Assembly: GCA_034521445.1 (NCBI GenBank) | Contig: JAXHMM010000003.1 | Span: forward strand, 310,001-374,000 | DNA from: Balneolaceae bacterium | Lineage (GTDB): Bacteria > Bacteroidota > Rhodothermia > Balneolales > Balneolaceae | DNA length: 64,000 nucleotides | Direction: 5' to 3' | Shown: positions 10,801 to 19,432 of the stretch, piece by piece | Numbering within the stretch: the first letter of the stretch is position 1 | How the letters are laid out: each line of letters starts with the position of its first letter | The notes under the pieces: generated by a model | What the model was told of the DNA's origin: nothing | The model's database searches: none | Seen by the model: only the letters and a program-made list of their open reading frames with translations | Translations under genes and position numbers: made by a program

Positions 10801-11193
10801 CTCGTCGGTGACCTGCCGGGCCCCGCTGCCGTCGGCGTTCATCACCCAGATATTGTCGCCTCCTCCCGCGTCGCTGGTGAAGGAGATGCGGCGCCCGTCG
10901 GGCGAGAAGCGCGGCTGGATTTCGTAGGCGTGTCCCCCGCGCAGCAGGGTGGCCTCCCCGCCCTCCATGGGCATCACGTAGATGTCGCCCAGCAGGTCGA
11001 AGACGATGCGGCTGCCGTCCGGACTTACGTCCAGGTTCATCCAGGTGCCCTCCTCCACCGTATAGGAGACCTCTTGGTAAGGTCCGGGCGGTTCGGTGAC
11101 GTCCCAGTCCGGCGCATCGTCCTGGGCGGTGGCGAGGGGAGAGGTGAGCAGCAGGATGAGCAGTGTCAGGGGCAGAGCGGCGAATCGTGTCAT
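7897..11193 (-). CDS. exported TolB-like propeller/amidohydrolase fusion
   Basis: 1098 residues with a clear signal peptide (LTLLILLLTSPLATAQ). The first ~620 residues hold repeated SPDGxxI/L beta-propeller units (e.g. VSPDGSRIVFDLLGDIYV, FSPDGRRISFTSDAGGGD). From about 650 an amidohydrolase fold begins (ARIITMDAARSVIENGTVL). Its metal-binding IDVHAHIG lies near residue 720, with later His residues in EHNVPVYP and LGAHGQL and the closing ADLVVLDGNPLENI. Such periplasmic enzymes occur widely in Bacteroidota and probably hydrolyse peptides or cyclic amides, but the substrate is unknown. It is convergent with the kinase gene. Confidence 0.85.
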   Translation of the reverse strand: MTRFAALPLTLLILLLTSPLATAQDDAPDWDVTEPPGPYQEVSYTVEEGTWMNLDVSPDGSRIVFDLLGDIYVMPMEGGEATLLRGGHAYEIQPRFSPDGRRISFTSDAGGGDNIWVMNADGSGARQVTDESFRLLNNAVWTPDGEYLIARKHFTSTRSLGAGELWMYHAEAGGSGIQLVERPNDQQDLGQPFVSADGRYVFYSQSVWPGSTFQYNKDPNSQIYAVNRYDRERGETERVTGGPGGAISPTLSPDGSTLAFVRRVRTKSVLYLRDMETGIETPVYDRLSKDQQEAWAIFGPYTNLAWTPGGESLVFWAQGKINRLDVETGNAEVIPFEASASHRVAEAVRFTQNPAPESFTAKAIRHAVTSPDGNTLVFHAAGRLWIKQLPDGTPEPLTESDLLEFEPSFSPDGSRLLFVSWSDSDMGAIWEMDLDRPGSSPVKRTADKGIYRNPSYAPDGQTILFRLEGGNTHQGFAHTVETGIFTMPAGGGEKTLVTENGSHPRFNAEGDRIYYQAGGGLSHAYRSVDLGGNDERTHFTSTYANHFVPSPDNRWIAFNELFKVYIAPMPQAGTQINLNAGTQAIPVAQVAGDAGINLHWTSDGQELRWTLGDRYYSAGLQEAFDFLNGERQADDLPLATNEGTAIGLELASDQPTGRLALTGARIITMDAARSVIENGTVLVNGNRIEAVGPAGQVEIPTGTKTVDVGGRTVMPGIIDVHAHIGSFREGLSPQQQWEYFANLAYGVTTAHDPSANTEMVFAHSEMVRAGVMTGPRIFSTGTILYGADGDFKAVINSLEDARSAIRRTKAFGAFSVKSYNQPRRNQRQQVIQAARELEMMVMPEGGSTYTHNMSMILDGHTGIEHNVPVYPLYEDVLSLWEESSTGYTPTLVVNYGSVSGEYYWYQNTNVWEKERLLTFTPRSVVDPRSRHRTMIPQEEYEAGHMASASAAKDLLRRGVNVNLGAHGQLQGLGAHWELWMMHQGGMTEMEALQVATLNGARYLGMEADLGSLEAGKLADLVVLDGNPLENIRSTERVTHTMVNGRLYDAATMNETGTRTRQRLPFWWERYGTAAGFDWHALTRPHGALQCSCTQPGGW

Positions 11194-11380
11194 GGAACAG
11201 GGATTGGTTGGCAGTTCCGTCCAATGTACAAAACTTTCCGATTGGATGGTCTCCTTGCGCTCTTGCCACTGATCGATCTTTTTGTAGCGAGGCTAAAGTA
11301 AGGATTTGAGGGCGCCGGGTTTCCCAATTGACAGGGTGCGTGCCTATGGAGCCGGTAATTCTCCCAAGAAGTAAATAAAA

Positions 11381-11419
11381 TTGAATCAAATGTTCTGTCA
11401 TTGTATATTAATGACAGAA
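11381..11419 (+). promoter_or_regulatory. promoter with overlapping 27-bp palindromic operator for abiEi
   Basis: TTG at 11381, a 20-base spacer and TATATTAA at 11404-11411 look like a Bacteroidota promoter. A perfect inverted repeat with 10-base arms (TTCTGTCATT and AATGACAGAA, loop of seven) spans 11393-11419 and covers the -7 element, 13 bases before the antitoxin ATG. AbiEi antitoxins are known to repress their own operon by binding inverted repeats, so this is the likely operator. Confidence 0.6.
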
Positions 11420-11432
11420 AAAACGATTCAGC

Positions 11433-12023
11433 ATGGAAGAGATCACGAAGTACATATCAGAAAATGGGGGATATGCCCGGCTGACGGAGCTGCGTGAAGA
11501 GGGCTTTCAAACCCGTGACATATCAAAGCTTAACGAAGATGGCGTTCTGTACAAAGTAAAACCCGGACTCTATAAACTGAAGGACAGCCAGATCACTTCC
11601 GGTTATGTGGATGTAAGTAAAGCCATGCCTATGGGAGTCATCGCCCTGGTTTCGGCTCTCTCATATTACGATCTGACCACCTTTAACCCATCCGGCATTC
11701 ATGTCGCCATTCCTAATCATGAGAAGCCAAAGAAACTAAATTATCCGCCGGTTGAAGTCTATTATTTTCGTAAGAATCAGTATGAGTCTGGTATTGAAGA
11801 GATCTCCGTACAGGGGCATACCGTCCGCATGTATAGCATGGAAAAGACGGTATGCGATATGTTTCGATATCGTAATAAGCTGGGTGAGGACCTGGCGCTG
11901 GAGGGGCTTAGGGAGTACCTGGAGCTGCCGGGAGCCAATCTGAAAATTCTTATGGAATATATGAATTCGTGCAGGGTCAGGACCATCATGGAGCCTTATG
12001 TAAAAGCGATGGTATCCGGATGA
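11433..12023 (+). CDS. abiEi: AbiEi-type antitoxin / transcriptional regulator (type IV TA)
   Basis: A 196-residue protein with an N-terminal winged helix (ARLTELREEGFQTRDISKL, YKVKPGLYKL) and the AbiEi antitoxin core (MPMGVIALVSALSYYDLTT, ...HVAIPN, EKTVCDMFRYRNKLGEDLA). The family neutralises the AbiEii nucleotidyltransferase toxin without direct binding and represses the operon. Codon use and base composition are more AT-rich than the neighbours, pointing to transfer. The stop overlaps the toxin ATG (ATGA at 12020), but the toxin is lost (next entry), leaving an orphan antitoxin. Confidence 0.85.
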   Translation: MEEITKYISENGGYARLTELREEGFQTRDISKLNEDGVLYKVKPGLYKLKDSQITSGYVDVSKAMPMGVIALVSALSYYDLTTFNPSGIHVAIPNHEKPKKLNYPPVEVYYFRKNQYESGIEEISVQGHTVRMYSMEKTVCDMFRYRNKLGEDLALEGLREYLELPGANLKILMEYMNSCRVRTIMEPYVKAMVSG

Positions 12024-12178
12024 AAAAAAATCTTGCCCGATCGGTAAAGGATCGACTTCAGATCGATATTGGCAATTGCATGATCAAATCGATACACTGG
12101 ACCCGTGGAGCTGGAATATCCGACCATTCTGGATTTCTCCAGTCCCCAAATATTAGCCTATTCTTCCCGTCTTGCGTT
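12020..12178 (+). pseudogene. remnant of AbiEii-type toxin gene (5' end only)
   Basis: An ATG overlapping the antitoxin stop opens MKKNLARSVKDRLQ, the usual first residues of AbiEii/AbiGii nucleotidyltransferase toxins. After about 14 codons the similarity stops. The frame then runs through unrelated DNA and into the antisense of the enoyl-CoA hydratase gene. None of the nucleotidyltransferase motifs (GGTxxR/K...DxD) follow. I read this as a deletion that removed nearly the whole toxin. Confidence 0.6.
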
Positions 12179-12940
12179 CTATTTCTTCCTGAACTCCTCG
12201 ATAAAGTCCCGCGTGTAGTCCGACAGTACCAGGCGCCCGCTGATCTCAGCGCGCTGCTCCAGCAGGGAGTCCCAGTGGTCGGTGCCCTTCCAGAACACCG
12301 TCTTCAGCTCCTTCATGGCCTCGGGACTGTATTCGGCCAGTCGCCCGGCCAGGTCCGCGGTCTCACGGTCCAGCTCCTCGTGGCTGTTGCACACCTTGTT
12401 GAAGAGGCCTTTTTCACGGGCCCATTCGGCCGTGTACCAGCTGCCGGCGTCCACCGACAAGGCGCTGAAGGCGGAGGGGCCCACCCTGCGCTGCACGGCC
12501 GGTCCCACCACGAAGGGACCGATGCCCAGGGCGAGCTCGCTCAGCTTGACCGAGGCGGACTCATGCGCCAGGGTGTAGTCGCCTGCCGAGGCCACGCCCA
12601 CGCCGCCGCCTACCGTCTTGCCCTGTACACGGACGACAATGAGCTTGGGACACTTGCGCATGGCGTTGAGCACCAGGGCGAAGCCCATGAAAAAATGCTT
12701 GCCCTCCTCGTAGTCGGAGATGGCCATGAGCTCGTCGAAGGAAGCTCCCGCGCAGAAGGCCCCGTCACCCCTGCTGCGCAGCACGACTACGCGAACCTCG
12801 TTGTTGAGGCCGGCTTCGGTGATGTTGTCGGACAGTTCCCGCAGCATCTTCCCGGGCAGGGAGTTGCCTTTGGGATGGTGAAAAGTGATGGTGGCGATGT
12901 TGTCGGCGATCTCGGTGGCGATGCTTCCGTTTTCAGGCAT
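12179..12940 (-). CDS. enoyl-CoA hydratase/isomerase family, last gene of the paa cluster
   Basis: A 253-residue crotonase-fold protein. It has the CoA-binding block FCAGASFDELM, the oxyanion-hole region QGKTVGGGVGVASAGDYTL and a glutamate-containing stretch around LALGIGPFVVGPAVQRRVG. It ends the minus-strand paa cluster, 66 bases after paaZ. By position it could fill the PaaF step, hydration of 2,3-dehydroadipyl-CoA, but the sequence is divergent and resembles methylglutaconyl-CoA hydratase-like members. I therefore leave the symbol open. Confidence 0.75.
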   Translation of the reverse strand: MPENGSIATEIADNIATITFHHPKGNSLPGKMLRELSDNITEAGLNNEVRVVVLRSRGDGAFCAGASFDELMAISDYEEGKHFFMGFALVLNAMRKCPKLIVVRVQGKTVGGGVGVASAGDYTLAHESASVKLSELALGIGPFVVGPAVQRRVGPSAFSALSVDAGSWYTAEWAREKGLFNKVCNSHEELDRETADLAGRLAEYSPEAMKELKTVFWKGTDHWDSLLEQRAEISGRLVLSDYTRDFIEEFRKK

Positions 12941-13006
12941 TGCTGAAGGCGTTTGATTCGAGTGTTGCGGTTTGGGAGGAGGGAGGCGGCGCGGCCGGTG
13001 GCGAGC

Positions 13007-15058
13007 CTACTCCTCTTCGTCGGTGAAAATATCAATATCGAGGGTCTCCCTGCGTTTGACCAGCGTCAGGATGGTGTAATCGGCCACCATTTCCTCCTCC
13101 TGGTTGGTGACCTCCACGTCCCAGTAGACCACCCCGAAGGGGTACTTGTCCTGCTCGCGCTTCTGGCGCACCTTCTTGTGCTTGAGGATCAGCTTGGCCT
13201 GGATGGTGTCGCCGGGCTTGACCGGCGCCAGGAAACGCAGGTTCTCCAGCCCGTAGTTCAGCAGCACGGGTCCGGGCCTGGGATCCACGAACATGCCGGC
13301 CGCCGCCGAGAGCACAAAGTAGCCGTGGGCCACCCGCTCTTCGAAGAGGGAGTCTTTGGCGGCGATCTCGTCGAAATGCGCGTAGAAATGGTCTCCGCTC
13401 ACCGCGCCGAAGTTCACAATATCGGCCTCGGTGACGGTGCGCCGGTGGGTGGTGAGCGACTCGCCGGTCTCCAGCTCCTCGAAGTATTTCCGGAAGGGGT
13501 GTTTGTCAGACTCCCGGGTTTCGGCCCCCTTGATGTACTGTCCGGTGACGTTCATCAGGGTGGTGGGCGAGCCCTGCAGGGCCACCCGCTGCATGTAGTG
13601 CAGCACGGCGCGCGAGCCCCCCAGCTCCTCCCCGCCGCCCGCGCGGCCGGGTCCCCCGTGCACCAGCGAGGCGATGGGCGAGCCGTGTCCGGTGGATTCC
13701 TCCGCGCTGTCGCGGTTGATCACCATGAAGCGGCCGTGGTAGGGGGCGCATCCCATGGTAACCTCACGGGCCACCTCGTCGTCGGCCGTAAAGAGCGAGC
13801 CCACCAGGGAGCCGTCTGCCTTGTTGGCCAGCGCGATGGCCTCCTCCGTGCTTTCGTAGGGCATCACGGTGGTCATGGGACCGAAGGCCTCCAGGGTGTG
13901 GATCTGGTCAACCTGCATGGGCTGGTGGCAGAGCAGTACGCGGGAACCGGCGAAGGCGCCTTCATGAGCACCGTTGCCGTAGACCGTATCGGTCACCTCG
14001 GTCAGCTTCTGCATCTGCTCCTCGAAGCGCTCGGCCTGGAGAGTGCTGGCCAGGGGACCCATTTTCGTCTCTTTATCGGTCGGGTCGCCTACGGTGGCCT
14101 GCTCGAGGCGCTCTTTCAGCGCTTCGACGACTTCCTCCACGCGCCCGGCCGGCACGATGGTGCGGCGGATGGCGGTGCACTTCTGTCCCGTCTTGACGGT
14201 CATCTCCTGGGCAACCTCGCGGATAAAGTAATCGAATTCGGGCATATCCGGCGTCACGTCCGGACCCAGGATGGAACAGTTCAGCGAATCGGCCTCCAGG
14301 TTGAAGCGCACGCTGTTGGCCACGATGTTGGGATGGGCTTTCAGCTTTTTCCCGGTTTCGGCAGAGCCGGTGAAGGCCACCACGTCCTGCGAGTTGAGGT
14401 GGTCGAGCAGGTCGCCCGGCTTGTCCGCCGCGATAAACTGCACGGCGCCCTCCGGCAGGTAGCCCGAGGCCAGGATGTCGCGGAAGACCTCGCAGGCCAG
14501 GTAGGATCCGACGGGGGAGGGTTTCACGATCACCGGCATTCCCGCGATAATGGCCGGCGCCATCTTCTCCAGCATGCCCCAGACGGGGAAGTTAAAGGCG
14601 TTGATGTGCACGGCCACCCCGCGGCGCGGCACGCAGACGTGCTGCCCGACGAAGGTTCCTTCACGCGAGAGGCGCTCCTGGGAGCCCTCCACGTGCCAGG
14701 GCTTGTCCGACAGTTCCCTGCGCGACTTGCTGGAGATGCCGAAGGCCGTCAGGATGCCCCCCTCGATGTCGATCCAGGAGTCGCGGCGCGTGGCCCCGGT
14801 GTGGGAGGAGACCTCGTAGTACTTCTCCTTGCGCTCCAGCAGGTACTTGGCCATGAACTTGATGCGGAAGGCGCGGTCGTGGATGGAGAGATTGCGCAGA
14901 TTGGGTCCCCCGACCCCGCGGGCGTACTCGCACATCCCCTTGTAGTCCAGGTCCGCCTCCACGAGCGTGGCCACCGGATCGCCGGAGACGGCGCTGGCGA
15001 GATCCCGCTCGGTTCCCTTGTCTATCCACTGGCCTTGGGCGTAGCTTTGTACCTTCAT
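13007..15058 (-). CDS. paaZ: PaaZ: oxepin-CoA hydrolase / semialdehyde dehydrogenase
   Basis: 683 residues from the ATG at 15058 (MKVQSYAQGQWIDKG), matching the usual PaaZ size; the open frame upstream overlaps paaY and is not used. The aldehyde dehydrogenase domain fills about 1-520, with FNLEADSLN (Glu near 256) and TGQKCTAIRR (Cys near 295). The MaoC-like hydratase follows (about 530-683: FGAVSGDHFYAHFDE, RVAHGYFVLSAAAG). The bifunctional enzyme opens the oxepin-CoA ring and oxidises the resulting semialdehyde in aerobic phenylacetate breakdown. Both active sites look intact. It lies 23 bases downstream of paaY. Confidence 0.93.
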   Translation of the reverse strand: MKVQSYAQGQWIDKGTERDLASAVSGDPVATLVEADLDYKGMCEYARGVGGPNLRNLSIHDRAFRIKFMAKYLLERKEKYYEVSSHTGATRRDSWIDIEGGILTAFGISSKSRRELSDKPWHVEGSQERLSREGTFVGQHVCVPRRGVAVHINAFNFPVWGMLEKMAPAIIAGMPVIVKPSPVGSYLACEVFRDILASGYLPEGAVQFIAADKPGDLLDHLNSQDVVAFTGSAETGKKLKAHPNIVANSVRFNLEADSLNCSILGPDVTPDMPEFDYFIREVAQEMTVKTGQKCTAIRRTIVPAGRVEEVVEALKERLEQATVGDPTDKETKMGPLASTLQAERFEEQMQKLTEVTDTVYGNGAHEGAFAGSRVLLCHQPMQVDQIHTLEAFGPMTTVMPYESTEEAIALANKADGSLVGSLFTADDEVAREVTMGCAPYHGRFMVINRDSAEESTGHGSPIASLVHGGPGRAGGGEELGGSRAVLHYMQRVALQGSPTTLMNVTGQYIKGAETRESDKHPFRKYFEELETGESLTTHRRTVTEADIVNFGAVSGDHFYAHFDEIAAKDSLFEERVAHGYFVLSAAAGMFVDPRPGPVLLNYGLENLRFLAPVKPGDTIQAKLILKHKKVRQKREQDKYPFGVVYWDVEVTNQEEEMVADYTILTLVKRRETLDIDIFTDEEE

Positions 15059-15080
15059 AACGGATCTGCTAGAATGTGGT

Positions 15081-15677
15081 TTATTTCTTTCGATTTCCCC
15101 AGGTCTCGTAGTCGGCGGACCGATCGGGGCGTTCGTCCGGTTCCTCGCGCAGGGGCTTGCATTCGCGGAGGCTGCCGTGGAGCTGGCCGGGCAGTTTTCG
15201 GTAGAGGGCGGTACCATCCGACTTCCAGCGGATCATCTCGTCGCTCACCTCCCTGACAATCTCCGCCGGGTTGCCGACCAGCAGGCTGCGGGATGGAATA
15301 TCCATGCCTTCCCTCACAAAAGAAAGGGCGCCCACGATCGATTCTGCGCCCAGCGTTACGCGGTCCATGACTACGGCGTTCATGCCCACCAGGCAGTTGC
15401 GTCCTATATGCGCCCCGTGTATGACCGCACCGTGTCCTATATGCGCATGCTCTTCCAACACGACGGTCACACCGGGGAACATGTGGATGGTGCAGTTCTC
15501 CTGCACGTTGCAGCCGTCGGCAATTTCTATCCTTCCCCAGTCGCCCCGGATGGCGGCGCCGGGGGCGATGTAAACGTCCCGGCCGATGACCACGTCGCCG
15601 GTGACGGCAGCCTGCGGATGCACGAAGGCGCTCTCGTGGACCACCGGGCGGTATCCCTCAAATTCATAAATGGCCAT
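15081..15677 (-). CDS. paaY: PaaY: hexapeptide-repeat thioesterase
   Basis: 198 residues forming a left-handed beta-helix of isoleucine-patch repeats. The metal-binding His residues of the gamma-carbonic-anhydrase/PaaY fold are at IHMFPG and HIGHGAVIHGAHIG. PaaY hydrolyses dead-end CoA thioesters such as 2-hydroxycyclohepta-1,4,6-triene-1-formyl-CoA formed when the Paa pathway misfires. The C-terminus has a charged tail (DERPDRSADYETWG). It lies between paaJ and paaZ on the same strand. Confidence 0.88.
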   Translation of the reverse strand: MAIYEFEGYRPVVHESAFVHPQAAVTGDVVIGRDVYIAPGAAIRGDWGRIEIADGCNVQENCTIHMFPGVTVVLEEHAHIGHGAVIHGAHIGRNCLVGMNAVVMDRVTLGAESIVGALSFVREGMDIPSRSLLVGNPAEIVREVSDEMIRWKSDGTALYRKLPGQLHGSLRECKPLREEPDERPDRSADYETWGNRKK

Positions 15678-15719
15678 GAATGCTCACTTTTGGTTTGGCT
15701 TACCGCGCACGGCTTTCGG

Positions 15720-16922
<1,203 letters not shown>

Positions 16923-16982
16923 AAGTCTACTGACGTTTTAGAGTTCTATGACTACGTTAGACGTCTAGGACGTCTTGTAGTC
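16923..16982. repeat. GACnT-unit intergenic array upstream of paaJ
   Basis: Units AAGTC, GACGT, GAGTT, GACTA, GACGT and GACGT start at 16923, 16932, 16941, 16950, 16960 and 16969, a period of 9-10 bases, and TAGTC closes the run. A palindrome TAGACGTCTA lies at 16958-16967. The array abuts the paaJ ATG and resembles three other arrays in this window. Confidence 0.6.
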
Positions 16983-16994
16983 TCGCGGATTCAA

Positions 16995-17420
16995 TCATCT
17001 TGGGAAATGGTGGTCCTGCGTCCGGAAGACGGTGCCCCGGAAGAGGGCCACCTTGCGGTCCTCCTGGTTGGTCACCGTGATTTCGTAGACGGCTATGCGC
17101 CGGCCCAGGCTCAGCTCGGTGGCCTCGGCCGTCAGGCGGTCGCCTTCGTTAACCCGGCGCACGTAGGAGATGTTATTCTCCAGGGCCACGGCCACCCGTC
17201 CGTAGCTGTTGGAGGCGAAGGCGAGGGCACTGTCGGCCAGCGAAAAGGTGACGCCCCCGTGGGTGACCCCGAAGCCGTTGGTCATGGTTTCGGTAACCGT
17301 CATTTCCAGCACCGAGCGCCCGGGGGCTATTTCCGCCACCTCGATCTCCAGCCAGCGGCTGAAGGCGTCGTCGTCCATCATCTTGCGGACGACCTTTTCG
17401 GCGAGTTCCTGTGGATCCAT
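16995..17420 (-). CDS. paaI: PaaI-type hotdog thioesterase
   Basis: 141 residues from the ATG at 17420 (MDPQELAEKV). The frame is open further up over paaH but not plausibly coding. The hotdog signature is clear: NGFGVTHGGVTFSLADSA, with the Asp expected in PaaI-class thioesterases, and the helix SYVRRVNEGDRLTAEA. PaaI removes CoA from stalled ring-hydroxylated intermediates and spares CoA. It lies 35 bases after paaH. Confidence 0.88.
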   Translation of the reverse strand: MDPQELAEKVVRKMMDDDAFSRWLEIEVAEIAPGRSVLEMTVTETMTNGFGVTHGGVTFSLADSALAFASNSYGRVAVALENNISYVRRVNEGDRLTAEATELSLGRRIAVYEITVTNQEDRKVALFRGTVFRTQDHHFPR

Positions 17421-17455
17421 AAGGGTGGTGTTTGGCGTCTCCGGCCTGCGGCGGG

Positions 17456-18622
17456 TCAGCCGTAAAAATTCTCTTCGTTGCGCACCTTGCGTTTGAGCAG
17501 GGGATTGGGGCGGTAGCGGTCCTCGCGGTACTCCACCTGCAGGGCGGTGAGGCGGTCGAGCACCTCCTTCAGGCCGATCTCGTCGGCCCACTTCAGCAGG
17601 CCCTTGGGATAGTTCACCCCCTTGGTCATGGCCAGGTCCACGTCTGCCACCGTGGCCACGTTCATGAACACCGCGTCGGCCGCCTCGTTGATGAGCATGG
17701 CCAGAATGCGGTCGACGATGGCCTGGCCCAGCTTCTCGTTCTTTTCCGGTTCCGGATTGTCGGCGTCCTCTCCGTACTCATAAAAACCCTTGCCTGACTT
17801 CTTGCCCAGGTAGCCGGCCTCCACCATGCGTTTCTGCGTGAAGGAGGGCTTGAAGCGGGGATCGTAGAAAAAGGCTTCGAAGACGGTCTCGGTTACCTTG
17901 TAGTTCACATCGTGGCCTATGAAGTCCATCAGCTCGAAGGGTCCCATGCGGAAGCCGCCGATCTCCTTCATGGCCCAGTCAATGGTGGGGGCGTCGGCCA
18001 CGCCCTCCTCCAGCAGGCGCAGCGCCTCCCCGTAAAAGGGGCGGGCTACCCGGTTCACGATAAAGCCGGGAGTGTCTTTGGCGCGGACGGTGGTCTTTTC
18101 CCATCCGTCGATGAGCGCGCGGGCCTCCGTGACCGTTTCCTCATCGGTGGAGATGCCCGGTACGATCTCCACCAGCGGCATGAGCGGTGCGGGGTTGAAA
18201 AAGTGGATGCCCAGGAATCGATGCGGCTTCTTGAGGGCCGAGGAGATGGCGGCTATCGACAGGGAGGAGGTGTTGGTGGCCAGGATGGCGTCACGGGGGA
18301 CGATCCCCTCCAGGCGGCGGAAGACATCCTTTTTGACTTCCAGGTCCTCCACCACCGCCTCAATGGCCAACCCGCAGTCGCCAAAGCCGGTCAGGTCTTC
18401 CGTAAAGGTGATGCGGTCCATGATGCCGTCCACTTCTTCCTGGCTCATGCGCTCCTTCTCTACCTGCCGCTGCAGGATGCTGCGCAGGGACTCCTCGGAG
18501 GACTCCAGCTGCTCGGTGTAGGCGTCGTAGAGCAGCACCCTGTGCCCGAAGGTGGAGGCCACCTGGGCGATGCCCGTTCCCATGGTTCCCGCTCCGACGA
18601 CGCCGACCGTTCGTTTGCTCAT
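17456..18622 (-). CDS. paaH: 3-hydroxyacyl-CoA dehydrogenase (PaaH)
   Basis: 388 residues with the Rossmann signature GVVGAGTMGTGIAQV at the N-terminus, an HFFNPAPLMPLVE block and the 3HCDH C-terminal domain (GFIVNRVARPFYGEALRL). A second, shorter C-domain copy (AMLINEAADAVFMNVA, VNYPKGLLKWADE) follows. It oxidises 3-hydroxyadipyl-CoA to 3-oxoadipyl-CoA. It is shorter than the E. coli enzyme (about 475) but complete for the core fold. A VapBC pair on the opposite strand separates it from paaG. Confidence 0.9.
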   Translation of the reverse strand: MSKRTVGVVGAGTMGTGIAQVASTFGHRVLLYDAYTEQLESSEESLRSILQRQVEKERMSQEEVDGIMDRITFTEDLTGFGDCGLAIEAVVEDLEVKKDVFRRLEGIVPRDAILATNTSSLSIAAISSALKKPHRFLGIHFFNPAPLMPLVEIVPGISTDEETVTEARALIDGWEKTTVRAKDTPGFIVNRVARPFYGEALRLLEEGVADAPTIDWAMKEIGGFRMGPFELMDFIGHDVNYKVTETVFEAFFYDPRFKPSFTQKRMVEAGYLGKKSGKGFYEYGEDADNPEPEKNEKLGQAIVDRILAMLINEAADAVFMNVATVADVDLAMTKGVNYPKGLLKWADEIGLKEVLDRLTALQVEYREDRYRPNPLLKRKVRNEENFYG

Positions 18623-18718
18623 GCCTGTAGGTATTGCGTTGGAAATTCAGCATCTGAAAATAACGATTTCAGATCTAAAGCCAATTAAAGGGCATGTGAA
18701 CCTGTAACTTTGGCTTTG

Positions 18719-18756
18719 CCTGTGAGGGATTTTATGGCTATCATTATGATATCACA
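18719..18756. promoter_or_regulatory. possible vapB operator region
   Basis: The ends CTGTGA and TCACAG form a six-base inverted repeat around a central ATCATTATGAT palindrome (18740-18750), just upstream of the antitoxin start at 18776. RHH antitoxins bind such palindromes to autorepress; the assignment is positional only. Confidence 0.3.
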
Positions 18757-18775
18757 GAAACCAATTCCTTTGACC

Positions 18776-19015
18776 ATGGCAAAAGACGTGCTGATTCGGA
18801 ATATTGATGAAGAAATTCTCGAAAAGCTTAAGAAAATCGCAGATACCAACAACCGGTCCCTGCAACAGGAGTTGAAACTCTTGCTTGAACGGCATGCGGG
18901 TCCGGATATTGAAGAGGTGCGGCGAATGGCGCGCGAGTCTATTGAAAAGTATAAAGCAGAGGGGCGGAAATTTCCAGACAGCACGAAGGATATTCGTGAG
19001 GACCGGGAGCGATGA
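18776..19015 (+). CDS. VapB/FitA-like ribbon-helix-helix antitoxin
   Basis: 79 residues from the ATG at 18776 (MAKDVLIRNIDEEILEKLKK); an in-frame start 66 bases earlier would add a tail not expected of the family. The N-terminal strand and two helices are a ribbon-helix-helix of FitA type (NRSLQQELKLLLERHA), followed by a charged toxin-binding tail. Stop and toxin start overlap (ATGA at 19012). The pair is AT-rich and read against the paa genes around it, so it was probably inserted. Confidence 0.75.
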   Translation: MAKDVLIRNIDEEILEKLKKIADTNNRSLQQELKLLLERHAGPDIEEVRRMARESIEKYKAEGRKFPDSTKDIREDRER

Positions 19016-19428
19016 ATGATGTCGTGATCGATGCCTCCGTGGCCTTGAAATGGTTTCTGAAGGAGGAGGGAACGGAGGAAGCGCTTCGCATTCTTGATGA
19101 GCTGACCTCATTCATAGCGCCTGACTTGATATTCCGGGAAATGCATGCGGTTCTCACCAAAAGGGTAAGAATGAATTACCTGGATCTCGATGAGGCGATT
19201 GCCATAAACGAAACGGATGCGGGCAGACTGCCGTGCAAGCATCCCTTACGTATACGGATTGATGCATTTGCATTCGAACTGGCAAGTACCATACCTATTA
19301 CGTTGTATGATGCCTGCTATCTGGCGCTTGCCATCGAGTTCGGCACCCTCTTATATACCAGTGATCGTAAATTGGTAAATGGCTTGAAGAATACCCCTTT
19401 CGAATCGGTCTCCCGTCTTATACGGTGA
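19012..19428 (+). CDS. VapC-like PIN-domain toxin
   Basis: 138 residues with the PIN-domain acidic quartet in order: VVIDASVALKWF (Asp), FREMHAVLTKR (Glu), TLYDACYLALA (Asp) and TSDRKLV (Asp). PIN toxins are Mg-dependent ribonucleases. It overlaps its antitoxin by four bases. The gene ends four bases from the convergent paaG stop, so the insertion sits very tightly between paaG and paaH. Confidence 0.8.
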   Translation: MNDVVIDASVALKWFLKEEGTEEALRILDELTSFIAPDLIFREMHAVLTKRVRMNYLDLDEAIAINETDAGRLPCKHPLRIRIDAFAFELASTIPITLYDACYLALAIEFGTLLYTSDRKLVNGLKNTPFESVSRLIR

Positions 19429-19432
19429 GTTC

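Noticed and set aside
7897-11193. Two separate genes (TolB-like and amidohydrolase) joined by error
   Set aside because: One uninterrupted frame with a single signal peptide covers both, and this fusion is a known architecture.
12023-12946. A long plus-strand frame continuing from the AbiEii start through the hydratase region
   Set aside because: After 14 codons it is the antisense of an enoyl-CoA hydratase gene and shows no nucleotidyltransferase motif.
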